From Lewinella sp041392765 (GTDB lineage: Bacteria; Bacteroidota; Bacteroidia; Chitinophagales; Saprospiraceae): a DNA stretch of 64,000 bases. Shown here piece after piece: positions 23,789 to 33,610 of the stretch. The stretch lies in assembly GCA_041392765.1 (NCBI GenBank), contig JAWKLL010000007.1, positions 92,571-156,570 on the forward strand. Reading direction: 5' to 3'. A program made the translations under genes and the position numbers. Position 1 is the first letter of the stretch. Each line of letters begins with the position of its first letter. The notes under the pieces were generated by a model. It made no database searches. It had not been told where the DNA came from and saw nothing but the letters and a program-made list of their open reading frames with translations.

Positions 23789-26290
23789 CTAATGCCTCAC
23801 GAGCAAAAAGGCATCGTGGGGGTTAGGGGTCTTGAAACGGGTAAGCCCCAACAAGCCCTCGTCCACTACCGCTACTGTATAGGTCATGGCGTGCCCTTGG
23901 GTTTCGGCAACCTCCACCGTGAAAGATTGCTCTGGTTTAAGCTCTGCTGCCACCTTTATCTTGGGTTCCAATCGGCTGCCGGGGTCTTCAACCGCCACTG
24001 GTATTACGCCGTAGGCACGCATGGGTAAGTCGTTTTCTTCTTGGTTGTGGGGCTGCAACACCGATAGATGTACATAAACCGTTGGGGACATAGCCGCCGT
24101 AGCCTCGAAGGTGTAGGTATTATCTCCGGCTACGGTTTCCACCCAACGAGTATCGATGACCCCGCTGCCGTTTTCCAAGCTCACCAATGTGCGCCCCTTG
24201 CCACCTGCTGGAAAGGTGATGGTGATATCCTCGCCTGTTTTGTATTTTTCCTTATCAGATTTGAATAGCAACATGGCTGCTTCTTCCGAAAAGGCTGTTT
24301 CGTCATACCAAGGTCTGCCCGCATACACATAGCCGGAAGCGCAATGCCCTGATGACACATCGCATACACGCAACCTATATCGTCCCCATTCTTCCACCTT
24401 CACCGACCAAGTGGCTTTGCCGTCACTGCCTGATGTTTTTTCGGTTTCCGCTATCGGTGTCAGCACTTGCCCACTGGCGTACCTGCCGCCTCGGTTGTCC
24501 TCGTCATCCCACCACCATCTCCACTCCATTTTCACGAGTTCGGCTTTTAGCTTGCGGCCTGCAACACCTTTTCCGGCAGCATTTACCGCCACTAGGGTTA
24601 CTGTATTATTGGCACCTATTTCGATGCGGGAGCTACCATAACGGTCTTGCGGCATCTGCAATCCAGCATAATGATTGTAAGGGTGTACCGGAAATGATTG
24701 TATATCGGTGCTAAATTCTCCCGTTTTTTCAAATACACGCGTGCGCAGGCTCATTTGCAAGGGGCCGGGAGCGGACTGGTTCTTGGGGAGGGCTGCATTC
24801 ACGGTTGCCTTGCCTTCTTCGTCCAAGGTATTGTCAAAGATTACCCTGTTTTTTAAATCATACGACCTATCCACATCGGTGAAGATAAATTTCTTGAACG
24901 CATCGAAGGGTGCTCGTCGCATGGAGTACGTAGCCTCCACATGCGCCTTCAACGAACGAGCAGGAGCACCGTGCAACCACGAAGCAGCCAAGCCCATCGT
25001 ACCACTTTCTAAGCGCAAGGGGGTTTCTGAAGGAGTCAAGTCTATTTTGATGCGGTTGGGCTTGACGGTTTCTATACGCAGGTTCTTGAAAAAGGTAGCA
25101 CTGCCTGCCATCACTTTCGCCTGCCAGTTGCCCGTAGGGTCGTCTTGGCGCGTGGTAAAGTGCAGCGGGTAAATCATGCCTTCGGGCATCACCCCGTTGC
25201 GCTTTTCTACTACCTGTCCGCGGGCATTGCGCAACTCAAAAGACACGGGATAGCCCTGAGGCAATACGCCCCCTTCGTCTTCCAGCACAAAATGGAGAAA
25301 TACGGAATCCCCAGGCCGCCATACCCCTCGCTCGGCATAAATAAAACCTTTCAGGCCATCCTGTGCAGCCTCGCCTCCTACATCGAAGCGACTCAGCGAT
25401 AGCGACTCCCCGTCATCTAATCGCATATAGCACTGTTCGGTAGCGGTCTCAGCCACTAAAAAATGAGCCTTATCATCCAACGAAACCTGCGCAAAACCAT
25501 CGCCATTGGTATTAACCTCCCCTACCACCTGCTGCTGATAATCGTAAAATTTCAGCGTGGCACCCGCTACGGGGTCGGTGGTCATCATATCTGTCACGGC
25601 TATCTTCCAGGTATTCTTGGCCTGGCTTTTCACAATCAACCCTAAGTTGGATGCCAACACATTGCGCGTCACAAATCGGTCGGAATTATAATAAGCTGGA
25701 TAACAAGGGTCATCCCGCTGCTCCCATTGGTATTCTGAGTAGTACCCTTCTAAGCCATACCAGTTATAGAGCAGGCCTTGGTCTTCATCTTCATACCAAT
25801 CATTTTTAGTAAAATTAAAGGTCTTGTCACCCCCGCATCGCAGCACCGCATGGGACCGACGAAATCCGATACGCACTTGGTAAATAGCCTTGGGGTCTGC
25901 TTCAAAAAACTGCCGCAAATCCAAGGCAAAGCGAGTCCATTGCTGAGAAGAGGTAGCGGGATTGAGCTGCTTCAGGGGTACTTCTTTACGGGCAATTACC
26001 TTGCCTACGCGGTGCAGGTCATCGCGACCATCTAAGTTGTTGACTTGTAAAAATTGTAGGATGTTGTTGCTGTGTATTTTGAAGATTTCCACTTCCACAG
26101 CGTTCAAGCCGATGGCCTCAAAGGGGAACGCCAAATCGGTGGACGCAGGCATGATGTTGCCATGCCCTGCCAAGCGCACCTGAGGTTCAATTGACGACAG
26201 CATCACATTCCAAACACTGCTGCGGGGCAATTTTTCACCATAGTAATTTTTCAATCCGGTAGCTACTTTCACCTCTTGCTCCCCCGACAC
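23789..26290 (-). CDS. Alpha-2-macroglobulin-like lipoprotein, central part (frameshifted gene)
   Basis: An 833-residue internal stretch of the same gene. It holds the MG-type beta-sandwich domains: the MG2 region GFIYAERGVWRPGDSVFLHF (about residues 330-350) is the recognisable family signature, and ends with AMTYTVAVVDEGLLGLTRF just before the bait/thioester half. Frames shift at both ends: near 26280 from the 26269-26538 piece and near 23795 into the C-terminal piece. The sequence between is uninterrupted. Confidence 0.87.
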   Translation of the reverse strand: MSGEQEVKVATGLKNYYGEKLPRSSVWNVMLSSIEPQVRLAGHGNIMPASTDLAFPFEAIGLNAVEVEIFKIHSNNILQFLQVNNLDGRDDLHRVGKVIARKEVPLKQLNPATSSQQWTRFALDLRQFFEADPKAIYQVRIGFRRSHAVLRCGGDKTFNFTKNDWYEDEDQGLLYNWYGLEGYYSEYQWEQRDDPCYPAYYNSDRFVTRNVLASNLGLIVKSQAKNTWKIAVTDMMTTDPVAGATLKFYDYQQQVVGEVNTNGDGFAQVSLDDKAHFLVAETATEQCYMRLDDGESLSLSRFDVGGEAAQDGLKGFIYAERGVWRPGDSVFLHFVLEDEGGVLPQGYPVSFELRNARGQVVEKRNGVMPEGMIYPLHFTTRQDDPTGNWQAKVMAGSATFFKNLRIETVKPNRIKIDLTPSETPLRLESGTMGLAASWLHGAPARSLKAHVEATYSMRRAPFDAFKKFIFTDVDRSYDLKNRVIFDNTLDEEGKATVNAALPKNQSAPGPLQMSLRTRVFEKTGEFSTDIQSFPVHPYNHYAGLQMPQDRYGSSRIEIGANNTVTLVAVNAAGKGVAGRKLKAELVKMEWRWWWDDEDNRGGRYASGQVLTPIAETEKTSGSDGKATWSVKVEEWGRYRLRVCDVSSGHCASGYVYAGRPWYDETAFSEEAAMLLFKSDKEKYKTGEDITITFPAGGKGRTLVSLENGSGVIDTRWVETVAGDNTYTFEATAAMSPTVYVHLSVLQPHNQEENDLPMRAYGVIPVAVEDPGSRLEPKIKVAAELKPEQSFTVEVAETQGHAMTYTVAVVDEGLLGLTRFKTPNPHDAFLLVRH

Positions 26291-26538
26291 AGGGTAGGCA
26301 GATAAACCCGCAACACCTGTCCTTCGGCAGCAAACCGAAAGGCGTTATCTGTATTGCTAATGGTGACCAAACCGTTGAAATCTTGGTCTTCCTCCAAGGG
26401 GTCGGAGAAATAGATATCCACCCTATTTTCCTCAGGATGACTATCCACGCTGGCTACTTTGAAATCGCCAAAAGCGGGCACTTCTACCTCCTGCTTACCT
26501 TCCTGTGCAGCACCGATTTTATCGCCCGACCACGCCAA
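26269..26538 (-). CDS. Alpha-2-macroglobulin-like lipoprotein, short N-terminal fragment
   Basis: An 89-residue frame that continues the gene between 26594 and 26290. The translation KIGAAQEGKQEVEVPAFGDF...NRVDIYFSDPLEED fits the first macroglobulin-like beta domain. It overlaps the central part's frame by 22 bases, so the break is a short indel. Alone it has no separate function. Confidence 0.7.
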   Translation of the reverse strand: MAWSGDKIGAAQEGKQEVEVPAFGDFKVASVDSHPEENRVDIYFSDPLEEDQDFNGLVTISNTDNAFRFAAEGQVLRVYLPTLCRGSKR

Positions 26539-26593
26539 TGCTAAAGCGGAAGCTTCTTTGCCGCGCGCTACGCCACTGAGGGTGAAGTAATGC

Positions 26594-27184
26594 TCAGTGC
26601 CATTGTCGTTGTGACCATGTTACCTCCAATGCTTTACCTGCCTGAGTAGCTGTCGTCAGCAGGGCTGCCGCCTCGGCATCCGGCACAAAATCGGAGGTCA
26701 ACAGCATGCCCGTTAGGGTTCGCTTGCCGCGTTGCTTCACATCGGGTGTTTGCAACCCTTCCAATTTCAAAGACACATAAGGGTCGCGGGTGGTGACGGA
26801 AATATCGAAGGAAGCGGCCTCGGCAGGTACATTGTCGAAAATCTTGCCCAGTTGCACCGTCACGATGTAGGTAGTGGCAAACGCCAAAGCTGGTTCGGGG
26901 GTAAACCGCATCGTTTGGCGGTCCACCCACACCCATTTGCCTCCCGCATCAGGCACTATATCCACCAAATTATTGGCTACCTCCTGCCCCACCTCTTCTT
27001 CATTCACAGCCAGCCCCGAGAACTGCACCGTGATGGGGTCAATCCTTGAAATCAGCCCCGTGGTATAGCCGTAAAGCCATGCCTTAGCACCCTCTGGCAG
27101 CGGCTTCACATCGCGCTTGCGGGTACAGGTAAAGGTGACAACAACTAAGAAAAAGAGGAAAGAAATGGACAGAATACGTTTCAT
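26594..27184 (-). CDS. Alpha-2-macroglobulin-like lipoprotein, N-terminus with lipobox (frameshifted gene)
   Basis: Start of the gene. MKRILSISFLFFLVVVTFTC is a lipoprotein signal ending in a lipobox Cys (residue 20), followed by a Ser/Lys-rich linker and an Ig-like N-terminal domain (ITVQFSGLAVNEEEVGQ, WVWVDRQTMRFTPEPALAFATTY). ATG 27184 was chosen over the longer TTG reading because the signal peptide begins there. A frameshift near 26594 ends this piece. The total gene (27184-21651) encodes about 1,840 residues, the usual size. The genome-encoded partner penicillin-binding protein often found with YfhM is absent here. Confidence 0.85.
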   Translation of the reverse strand: MKRILSISFLFFLVVVTFTCTRKRDVKPLPEGAKAWLYGYTTGLISRIDPITVQFSGLAVNEEEVGQEVANNLVDIVPDAGGKWVWVDRQTMRFTPEPALAFATTYIVTVQLGKIFDNVPAEAASFDISVTTRDPYVSLKLEGLQTPDVKQRGKRTLTGMLLTSDFVPDAEAAALLTTATQAGKALEVTWSQRQWH

Positions 27185-27465
27185 GATGGCAGGTTTTGGC
27201 AAGAAAATGTAAGTACCGCTAAAAACGGACACAAAAATAACCACGCTAGTGCCGGGTGGTTTTGGAACCTCGAAAAAAGCAAAAATAGAGCCGCTGTTGT
27301 GGTTCGGTAATCCCCTTGTCCCACGAAGGGAATCCCGGCATACACCGAGATTGAGGCCCGCCCTAGTCACGTACGAAGTCAAGCCCTAATTTAATAATTG
27401 TAGAGCCAAAACGCTTGAGGCACTCGCGTGGTATGTCTTGCAAAGAACGTGTATTCTGTGGATTT

Positions 27466-27634
27466 ATTAGAGGTTACGTAGAAGAATTTTGTATGCGCTT
27501 CAAATGTCTTTACGCCATGCTACGTCAAAGAACCATTTTCCTTAGCTACGGCTAAGCAAAAGAACCTTTTCCTTGCCTAACGTAAAAATCTTATTTGAAT
27601 CCCTATACAAATTCCCCGTACTTAACCTCTATTG
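27466..27634 (+). repeat. Inverted repeat beside the RAYT gene (AGAGGTTA arms)
   Basis: The left arm (27466-27513; TTAGAGGTTACGTAGAAGAA, then TTTTGTATG, TTCAAATG) is answered by an imperfect complement ending TTAACCTCTATTG at 27634. The middle contains the hairpin CTTAGCTACGGCTAAG. A single arm of the same kind lies at 28461-28497 on the other side of the transposase. Confidence 0.65.
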
Positions 27635-27679
27635 AACGCACCAAGATAGAAATAGTTGCAATTTTATAGGGCACCTCCC

Positions 27680-27850
27680 CGCGCGTCTTATGGATGCGAA
27701 GGGTGGCGTGTTATTAGCGCGTAGGCCGGGTCATCCGCTCCTATGGCCTGCGGGCGAGCCGACAGGCCATACCGCTACTACCCCTGGTGCGGGCTGGATG
27801 GCTCCGCGCCCCAGTAGGCTGCCTTCTATCCCGCGTTGGCAGCGACAAAC
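27680..27850 (+). repeat. GC-rich REP-like segment left of the RAYT gene
   Basis: GC-rich non-coding stretch with the perfect hairpin TATGGCCTG...CAGGCCATA (27742-27750 and 27763-27771). It is unlike the flanking coding sequence and resembles the right-flank repeat in composition. Its role as a RAYT substrate is inference from position. Confidence 0.5.
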
Positions 27851-27856
27851 GGGGTA

Positions 27857-28411
27857 TTATTTTTTCTTGCGAAAACGGTCCTTACCCCAATTTTTGGGGT
27901 TGTTGATGATATATTGGGTTACCCGTTCGTAGGCCTCATCGTCCCAGATGATACGGTCATCGAAACGGGGTTGCCAACCGTTGGCCAATCCTAAACGATT
28001 GGCGTGGCGGGTCACGGCGGATTTGTAGGAACCAATAATCGATGATACGGTTTCGGCGCCCTGATTGCGGAATCGTTTTTGTCCCGGCGTTTCCGGCGGC
28101 GGTATATCGCCGTCGTTATCGCCGTTATCGTCCGGCGGTTTATTCAAAACCAAAATCCCGTGGATATGATTGGGCATGACGACAAACGCGCCCAATTCCA
28201 CAAACGGTGCGTGATGGGGTATTTGGTGCCACAATACGTCGGCGATGGCCCCCACGGGGGACAATATCATTTTTTCGTCGGCAATTTCGCCAAAAAAATA
28301 GTGTCGGTCTTTCGTGCAGATGGTAATAAAATAGGCCCCGTTGCGCCCATAATCCCACCATTGGGCACGGGAGGGTGCGATGCGGTATTTGTTTTGGTAT
28401 TTCCCATCCAT
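27857..28411 (-). CDS. REP-associated tyrosine transposase (RAYT, Y1_Tnp family)
   Basis: A 184-residue single-domain HUH/Y1 transposase of the TnpA_REP type. Motifs: RNGAYFITICTKDRHYFFG at the N-terminus, the HUH pair in FVVMPNHIHGILVL (about residues 100-113), and the catalytic Tyr in the helix SIIGSYKSAVTRHAN. The C-terminal YERVTQYIINNPKNWGKD is the family's closing motif. RAYTs cut and paste short palindromic REP sequences. This one is single-copy here and flanked on both sides by GC-rich palindromes and AGAGGTTA arms, as expected of the group. Confidence 0.9.
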   Translation of the reverse strand: MDGKYQNKYRIAPSRAQWWDYGRNGAYFITICTKDRHYFFGEIADEKMILSPVGAIADVLWHQIPHHAPFVELGAFVVMPNHIHGILVLNKPPDDNGDNDGDIPPPETPGQKRFRNQGAETVSSIIGSYKSAVTRHANRLGLANGWQPRFDDRIIWDDEAYERVTQYIINNPKNWGKDRFRKKK

Positions 28412-28460
28412 AGCAATCGGTGTTTAAATGTGTAAAAAATTGCAAAATGTATCCTGTATG

Positions 28461-28497
28461 CAATAGAGGTTATGTAGGATAGTTTTGTATGCGCATC
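28461..28497 (+). repeat. AGAGGTTA arm, right of the RAYT gene
   Basis: CAATAGAGGTTATGTAGGAT followed by AGTTTTGTATGCGCATC. It corresponds to both arms of the inverted repeat at 27466-27634 and marks the right border of the RAYT island. Confidence 0.6.
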
Positions 28498-28507
28498 ACT
28501 GCCCGCC

Positions 28508-28611
28508 CGGACAAGGGGGCGGACGGAACCCCGCTGGCAACCATCGGGCGGCAGCGGGATGGAGGGAGCACCCGACCCCACCCCGACGTTAGGAGGGGTG
28601 GGGATGGCCCA
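28508..28611 (+). repeat. REP-like GC-rich repeat, family P4 copy 1
   Basis: GGACAAGGGGGCGGACGGAA...GGATGGCCCA. It contains hairpins CCCGCTG...CAGCGGG and CCCCACCCC...GGGGTGGGG. The copy at 48150-48256 shares the order and most bases (GGACAAGGGGGCGGACG, CAACCATCGGGCG, AGCACCCG, CCCGACGTAAGGAGG). The end lies 13 bases from the icmF stop. Confidence 0.75.
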
Positions 28612-28624
28612 TCATCATCCACCG

Positions 28625-31600
28625 CTACATACTGCGCCTGTATTGCCCCCCTACGGCAAATAAGGCATGGGTGATTTGGCCTAATGTACAGTACTTCACG
28701 GTTTCCATCAATTGGGTAAACAGATTCTCACCGCGTAGTGCGGCCTGCTGCAATGCCTTTAATTCCTGGGTAGCGCGGTCGCCCGAGGCACCGTGGATGG
28801 CTTGAAGGTTGGTTATTTGCCGTTCCTTTTCCTCGGTGGTAGCCCGTATAACCTCGGCGGGTATGATAGTAGGCGACCCATTGGGTGACAGGAAGGTGTT
28901 GACACCAATAATGGGGTATTCTCCCGTGTGTTTGAGGGTTTCGTAATAGAGGCTTTCCTCCTGTATTTTGCTGCGTTGGTACATGGTTTCCATCGCGCCC
29001 AATACACCGCCGCGTTCGTTGATGCGGTCGAATTCAGCCATAACGGCCTCTTCTACCAAATCGGTCAGTTCTTCGATGATGAACGCACCTTGGAGCGGGT
29101 TCTCGTTTTTGGCCAGCCCTAGTTCGTGATTGATAATCATCTGAATGGCTACGGCACGGCGCACACTTTCCTCGGTGGGGGTGGTGATGGCCTCGTCGTA
29201 GGCGTTGGTGTGGAGGCTGTTGCAGTTGTCGTAGATAGCGTACAGTGCTTGCAAGGTGGTGCGTATATCGTTGAAATCAATTTCCTGCGCGTGCAGCGAA
29301 CGCCCGGAGGTCTGTATATGGTACTTGAGCTTTTGGGAACGGTCGTTACCACCGTATTTGTATTTGATGGCTTTCGCCCAAATGCGCCTTGCGACCCTGC
29401 CAATGACGGCGTATTCGGGGTCCACGCCATTGGAGAAAAAGAAGGAAAGATTGGGGGCAAAATCGTCGATGTGCATCCCCCTCGACAGGTAGTATTCCAC
29501 AAAGGTAAACCCATTGCTGAGGGTGAAGGCCAACTGGCTAATGGGGTTGGCACCCGCCTCGGCAATATGGTAGCCAGAAATGGAAACTGAATAGAAATTC
29601 TGCACCTGATGGTCGATAAAATATTGCTGAACATCGCCCATCAACTGGAGGGAAAACTCGGTGGAAAAGATGCAGGTGTTTTGCGCTTGGTCTTCCTTGA
29701 GGATATCGGCCTGTACGGTACCGCGCACAGCCCGTAGCGCCTTGGCCTTGAGGTCGGCATAGATGGAGGGGTCAAGTACTTGGTCGCCAGTGAGGCCGAG
29801 GAGGAGCAGCCCCAAACCATCGTTGCCCTCTGGCAGGTCTCCGTGGTAAGCCGGGCGAGGCAAGCCTTTGTCGTCATAGGCAGCTTTGAGGCGTGCTTCT
29901 ACGAGGTGTTCCAAACCGTGTTGGCGTATGTATCGCTCGCACTGCTGGTCGATGGCTGCATTCATAAAGAAGGCACAAATGGTAGCCGCCGGCCCATTGA
30001 TGGTCATAGAAACGGAGGTAGTGGGGTCGCAGAGGTCGAAACCAGCATACAATTTTTTGGCATCGTTCAAGGAGCTAACATTAACACCGGAATTGCCTAC
30101 CTTACCGTAAATATCGGGGCGATGGTCGGGGTCTTCGCCGTAGAGGGTAACGGAGTCGAAGGCAGTGGACAAGCGTTTAGCAGGCATTCCTTGAGAGAGG
30201 TAATGAAAACGCTTGTTGGTGCGTTCTGGGCCACCTTCCCCTGCAAACATACGGGTAGGGTCTTCGCCTTTGCGTTTGAAGGGAAAAACCCCGGCCGTAT
30301 AGGGAAACTCACCCGGTACGTTTTCCTGACGACACCAACGCAGGATTTCTCCCCAATCTTGAAAACGAGGCAAAACGACCTTAGGAATATCGTTGTGCGA
30401 AAGGGAGCGGGTGTAATTAGCTACACGAATTTCTTTGCCGCGCACCGCATAAACGAACTCAGGAGCGGCATAAGCTGCTTTTTTCTTTTCCCAGCCATCG
30501 AGGGTGGCCTTATTCTCCAAGGTCAACTGCTGGGTAAGTTCTTGTATTTTGGCGGAGATGGCTTCGATAGCCCCCAAGATGTCTTGGGTGTGGTGCAAGG
30601 CAAACAGTTGACGGGCAACAGTTTCTTGTTCGGTTGTTTCGCGATTGTACGAACGGACAGTTTCTGTTATTTCCGACAGGTATCTCACCCTTGCAGGCGG
30701 TATGATATATTGTTTCTCGCTTACCCCCTCTGCAAAGGTAGTATCGGGCAATGCAGGGAACAAACGCCCCATCAGGTGGTTGAAAAGCGTATTGACACCG
30801 GGGTCATTGAACTGAGAAGCGATGGTGCCAAATACAGGCATGGTGTCCACGTCTTTTTCCCATAGATCGTGGTTGCGCTGGTATTGTTTTTTCACATCGC
30901 GGAGGGCATCAGCGGCACCGCGTCGGTCGAATTTATTGATGGCGATAATGTCGGCGAAGTCCAACATATCAATTTTTTCCAACTGAGAAGCCGCGCCAAA
31001 TTCGGGCGTCATCACATAGACAGAGAGGTCGGCATGATCGACGATTTCGGAATCAGATTGACCAATACCCGAAGTTTCGAGAACAATGAGGTCGAAGTCG
31101 GCTTTTTTGAGGATGGTGATGGCGCGGTCGATATGCTTATTGAGTGCCAGATTGTATTGGCGTGTAGCGAGGGAACGCATGAATACACGCCCATTGGAGA
31201 TAGCATTCATACGGATGCGGTCGCCGAGAAGGGCACCACCCGTTTTGCGTTTGGAGGGATCGACGGAGATCAACCCCAATGTTTTATCGGGAAAAGCGGT
31301 AAGAAACCTAAGCACGAGTTCATCCACGAGGCTGGATTTCCCTGCCCCTCCTGTGCCTGTGATACCCAATACCGGGATGGTCGATTGGGCAGTTTCTTGG
31401 CGGAGGTTATTGAGCCAATCCAAGCTTTCATCGGGATAATTTTCGGCGGCAGTAATAAGGCGGGCAATGGCAAGCGGGTCTTTTTCGGGGACTTTTTTGA
31501 GTTGCCCGTTTAGTTGGTCACCAAGGGAAAAATCGCACGCTTGTAGCAAGTGGTTAATCATTCCTTGCAGCCCCATGCGCCGTCCATCATCAGGGGAATA

Positions 31601-31963
31601 GATACGCGTGATGCCATAGGCGTGGAGTTCTTCAATTTCTGTAGGGAGAATGGTGCCTCCCCCACCCCCAAAAATTTTAATATGTCCAGCCCCTTTCTGT
31701 TGGAGGAGGTCATAAGCATATTTAAAAAATTCGATATGCCCCCCTTGGTAGGAGGTAATAGCGATGCCTTGCACATCTTCCTGTACGGCAGCATTTACAA
31801 TTTCGGCTACGCTGCGGTTGTGGCCCAAGTGAATGACTTCCGCGCCAGAGCGTTGCATGACGCGGCGCATGATGTTGATAGCAGCATCGTGCCCGTCGAA
31901 AAGCGAGCCTGCGGTAAGTATCCGTATTTTGTGGTGAGCTTGGTACGGTACGGTTGTCTCCAT
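28625..31963 (-). CDS. icmF: Fused isobutyryl-CoA mutase / G-protein chaperone (IcmF)
   Basis: An AdoCbl-dependent acyl-CoA mutase fused to its own repair GTPase, about 1,112 residues. The order is: B12-binding domain with DGHDAAINIM (about residues 25-34, His being the lower cobalt ligand) and FGGGGGTILPTEI; the MeaI-type GTPase with P-loop GITGTGGAGKSSLVDEL (about 205-221) and NKFD; then the catalytic TIM barrel ending at 28625 (SISGYHIAEAGANPISQLAF, GGNDRSQKLKYHIQTSGRSL). This order defines IcmF rather than separate mutase subunits. It interconverts isobutyryl- and butyryl-CoA or related acyl-CoAs. Start ATG 31963 begins METTVPYQ; an alternative lies at 31990. Frame is intact. Confidence 0.93.
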   Translation of the reverse strand: METTVPYQAHHKIRILTAGSLFDGHDAAINIMRRVMQRSGAEVIHLGHNRSVAEIVNAAVQEDVQGIAITSYQGGHIEFFKYAYDLLQQKGAGHIKIFGGGGGTILPTEIEELHAYGITRIYSPDDGRRMGLQGMINHLLQACDFSLGDQLNGQLKKVPEKDPLAIARLITAAENYPDESLDWLNNLRQETAQSTIPVLGITGTGGAGKSSLVDELVLRFLTAFPDKTLGLISVDPSKRKTGGALLGDRIRMNAISNGRVFMRSLATRQYNLALNKHIDRAITILKKADFDLIVLETSGIGQSDSEIVDHADLSVYVMTPEFGAASQLEKIDMLDFADIIAINKFDRRGAADALRDVKKQYQRNHDLWEKDVDTMPVFGTIASQFNDPGVNTLFNHLMGRLFPALPDTTFAEGVSEKQYIIPPARVRYLSEITETVRSYNRETTEQETVARQLFALHHTQDILGAIEAISAKIQELTQQLTLENKATLDGWEKKKAAYAAPEFVYAVRGKEIRVANYTRSLSHNDIPKVVLPRFQDWGEILRWCRQENVPGEFPYTAGVFPFKRKGEDPTRMFAGEGGPERTNKRFHYLSQGMPAKRLSTAFDSVTLYGEDPDHRPDIYGKVGNSGVNVSSLNDAKKLYAGFDLCDPTTSVSMTINGPAATICAFFMNAAIDQQCERYIRQHGLEHLVEARLKAAYDDKGLPRPAYHGDLPEGNDGLGLLLLGLTGDQVLDPSIYADLKAKALRAVRGTVQADILKEDQAQNTCIFSTEFSLQLMGDVQQYFIDHQVQNFYSVSISGYHIAEAGANPISQLAFTLSNGFTFVEYYLSRGMHIDDFAPNLSFFFSNGVDPEYAVIGRVARRIWAKAIKYKYGGNDRSQKLKYHIQTSGRSLHAQEIDFNDIRTTLQALYAIYDNCNSLHTNAYDEAITTPTEESVRRAVAIQMIINHELGLAKNENPLQGAFIIEELTDLVEEAVMAEFDRINERGGVLGAMETMYQRSKIQEESLYYETLKHTGEYPIIGVNTFLSPNGSPTIIPAEVIRATTEEKERQITNLQAIHGASGDRATQELKALQQAALRGENLFTQLMETVKYCTLGQITHALFAVGGQYRRSM

Positions 31964-32223
31964 GATGGTATGGTTGGTTAGGGAGGGCAAAGATAGGGAA
32001 AAATGCGGTTATGCCGCGTTGGCAAGCACAGGTCGCGATATAGTTGAATCAATATAATTATCAGTATCTATTGGTGGTTTCTAAAAATCATATTACCTTG
32101 CAAAATCTTTCGACTCTGCTCTTACCCTCCTCATAAACAACTACTTAAAAAAGTCTGAATATTGATGCTTACTCCCAATGATATTGGGCTGTTATTGTCA
32201 TGTTCTAAACTTAAGTAGCAATT

Positions 32224-33579
32224 ATGAAAAACACGTGGTTCACGGTAGCATTAACGGTTCTCTTAGATATGGGAACAATCTTAGCGCAATGCAGCATAGG
32301 CAATCCTACAACGGATAACCCTACTCTGTTTACAAACAGCATGAGCATAGAAGCCAACTTCACCGCAGCGCGTCGCTGGGAGGAAACCAACAGGGGGTTA
32401 ACCCCTAATTGCCTCGGCAATTTTGATGCCCCATCGGGTGGTTGGTCGGGTATGTCCTACGATGAAATAGTGTTTTACATCCACAACGAAGAACGGGTAG
32501 ATAGAGGGCTGTTGCCTTTTCACGGCATTGAAACAGGATTAGATGCCATCAGCCAAGCACATACCGATTGGATGATGGCCAATGATGTATTTAGTCATAC
32601 AGGAAACCCTGCCTTGGGGACTGGTGCCTCTTTTAGAACCTGCCCGAACAATTTTCAATTCGGCAGTAGTATTCAACAACGCATTGAAAGCGACCCCGAC
32701 TTAGATAATTGCTGGGATACTTGGGCGGAAAACATAAGTGCATCGGTAGCACCTTTCAATTATTCATTTCCCAATTTTGTAGCAGCATCGGTTTATGATT
32801 TTCTCTACGTTGATGGGGCTTGCTGTGGATGGGGGCATAGAGAAAATGTATTAATGAACCTCGCAGATAACTGGGGCGACAATGGCACCGAAGGCTTCTT
32901 AGGTGTAGGGGTTACAACTGGGAGTAATTATGCGGTGTATGATTTTTCCTGTGATAGTTACACATCCGCCATTTTACTATGTGTGAACTATTACGACCCA
33001 AAATCTTCTTGTAGTAATTTTTCTTTCAGCCTTTTACCCGCAGATATTTTATCTTTTACTGTAACAGAGGCCGACGCAACGGCGTTGCTGGCATGGAAGG
33101 TGGCCAATGAAACGAATGTGGACTACTACGAAGTGGAACGCTCGGAAGATGGCATTGTATTTACTCCCCTACATCAGATAGCAGCGGTGGGCAATGGAAA
33201 AGACTTCGCCAATTACGATTATGCAGATCCATTAGAAAATATAAACGCGACCCAACTCTACTACCGCCTAGCCACCGTTGATTATGACCACAGCAAGCAT
33301 TATTCCACCATCAAAACTTTGAGTTTAGAGAGGCAAAAAAAAGTCACCCTATACCCCAATCCAGCGACAGACTGGCTGTATGTACCCCTTGATGCAGCAT
33401 GGGAACAAACAGATTTCAGGCTGGTCTATCCTCATGGGCAGGTAAGCTTGCCAGGCACCACAACCCAGGATGAAATCATTCGGCTGGACGTGCGTAGCGT
33501 TCCCGCAGGGGTGTTCGTATTGCAGTACAAAGATGCCCGAGGTGGTTGGATAACCCTTGGAAAGATGGTTAAAAAATAA
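32224..33579 (+). CDS. Secreted CAP-superfamily protein with T9SS sorting domain
   Basis: A 451-residue exported protein. The signal peptide (about residues 1-22, ending ILAQC) is followed by a CAP/SCP-like domain (about 80-275) with EIVFYIHNEERVDRGL, the HxD site AHTDWMMANDVFSHTG, WAENIS and GWGHRENVLM. Then a spacer, a beta domain (LSFTVTEADATALLAWKV; fibronectin/Ig-like) and a type IX secretion tail: VTLYPNPATDWLYV...VPAGVFVLQYKD...KMVKK. CAP proteins have diverse roles; function here unknown. The gene is isolated, with the P1 repeat after it. Confidence 0.85.
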   Translation: MKNTWFTVALTVLLDMGTILAQCSIGNPTTDNPTLFTNSMSIEANFTAARRWEETNRGLTPNCLGNFDAPSGGWSGMSYDEIVFYIHNEERVDRGLLPFHGIETGLDAISQAHTDWMMANDVFSHTGNPALGTGASFRTCPNNFQFGSSIQQRIESDPDLDNCWDTWAENISASVAPFNYSFPNFVAASVYDFLYVDGACCGWGHRENVLMNLADNWGDNGTEGFLGVGVTTGSNYAVYDFSCDSYTSAILLCVNYYDPKSSCSNFSFSLLPADILSFTVTEADATALLAWKVANETNVDYYEVERSEDGIVFTPLHQIAAVGNGKDFANYDYADPLENINATQLYYRLATVDYDHSKHYSTIKTLSLERQKKVTLYPNPATDWLYVPLDAAWEQTDFRLVYPHGQVSLPGTTTQDEIIRLDVRSVPAGVFVLQYKDARGGWITLGKMVKK

Positions 33580-33610
33580 CGCTCCCTTTCTTTTCATGCT
33601 TTATGGCATC

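Noticed and set aside
29780..30865. 361-residue plus-strand ORF inside icmF
   Set aside because: Antisense to a fully conserved 1,112-residue IcmF; no motif, and position follows codon bias of the real gene.
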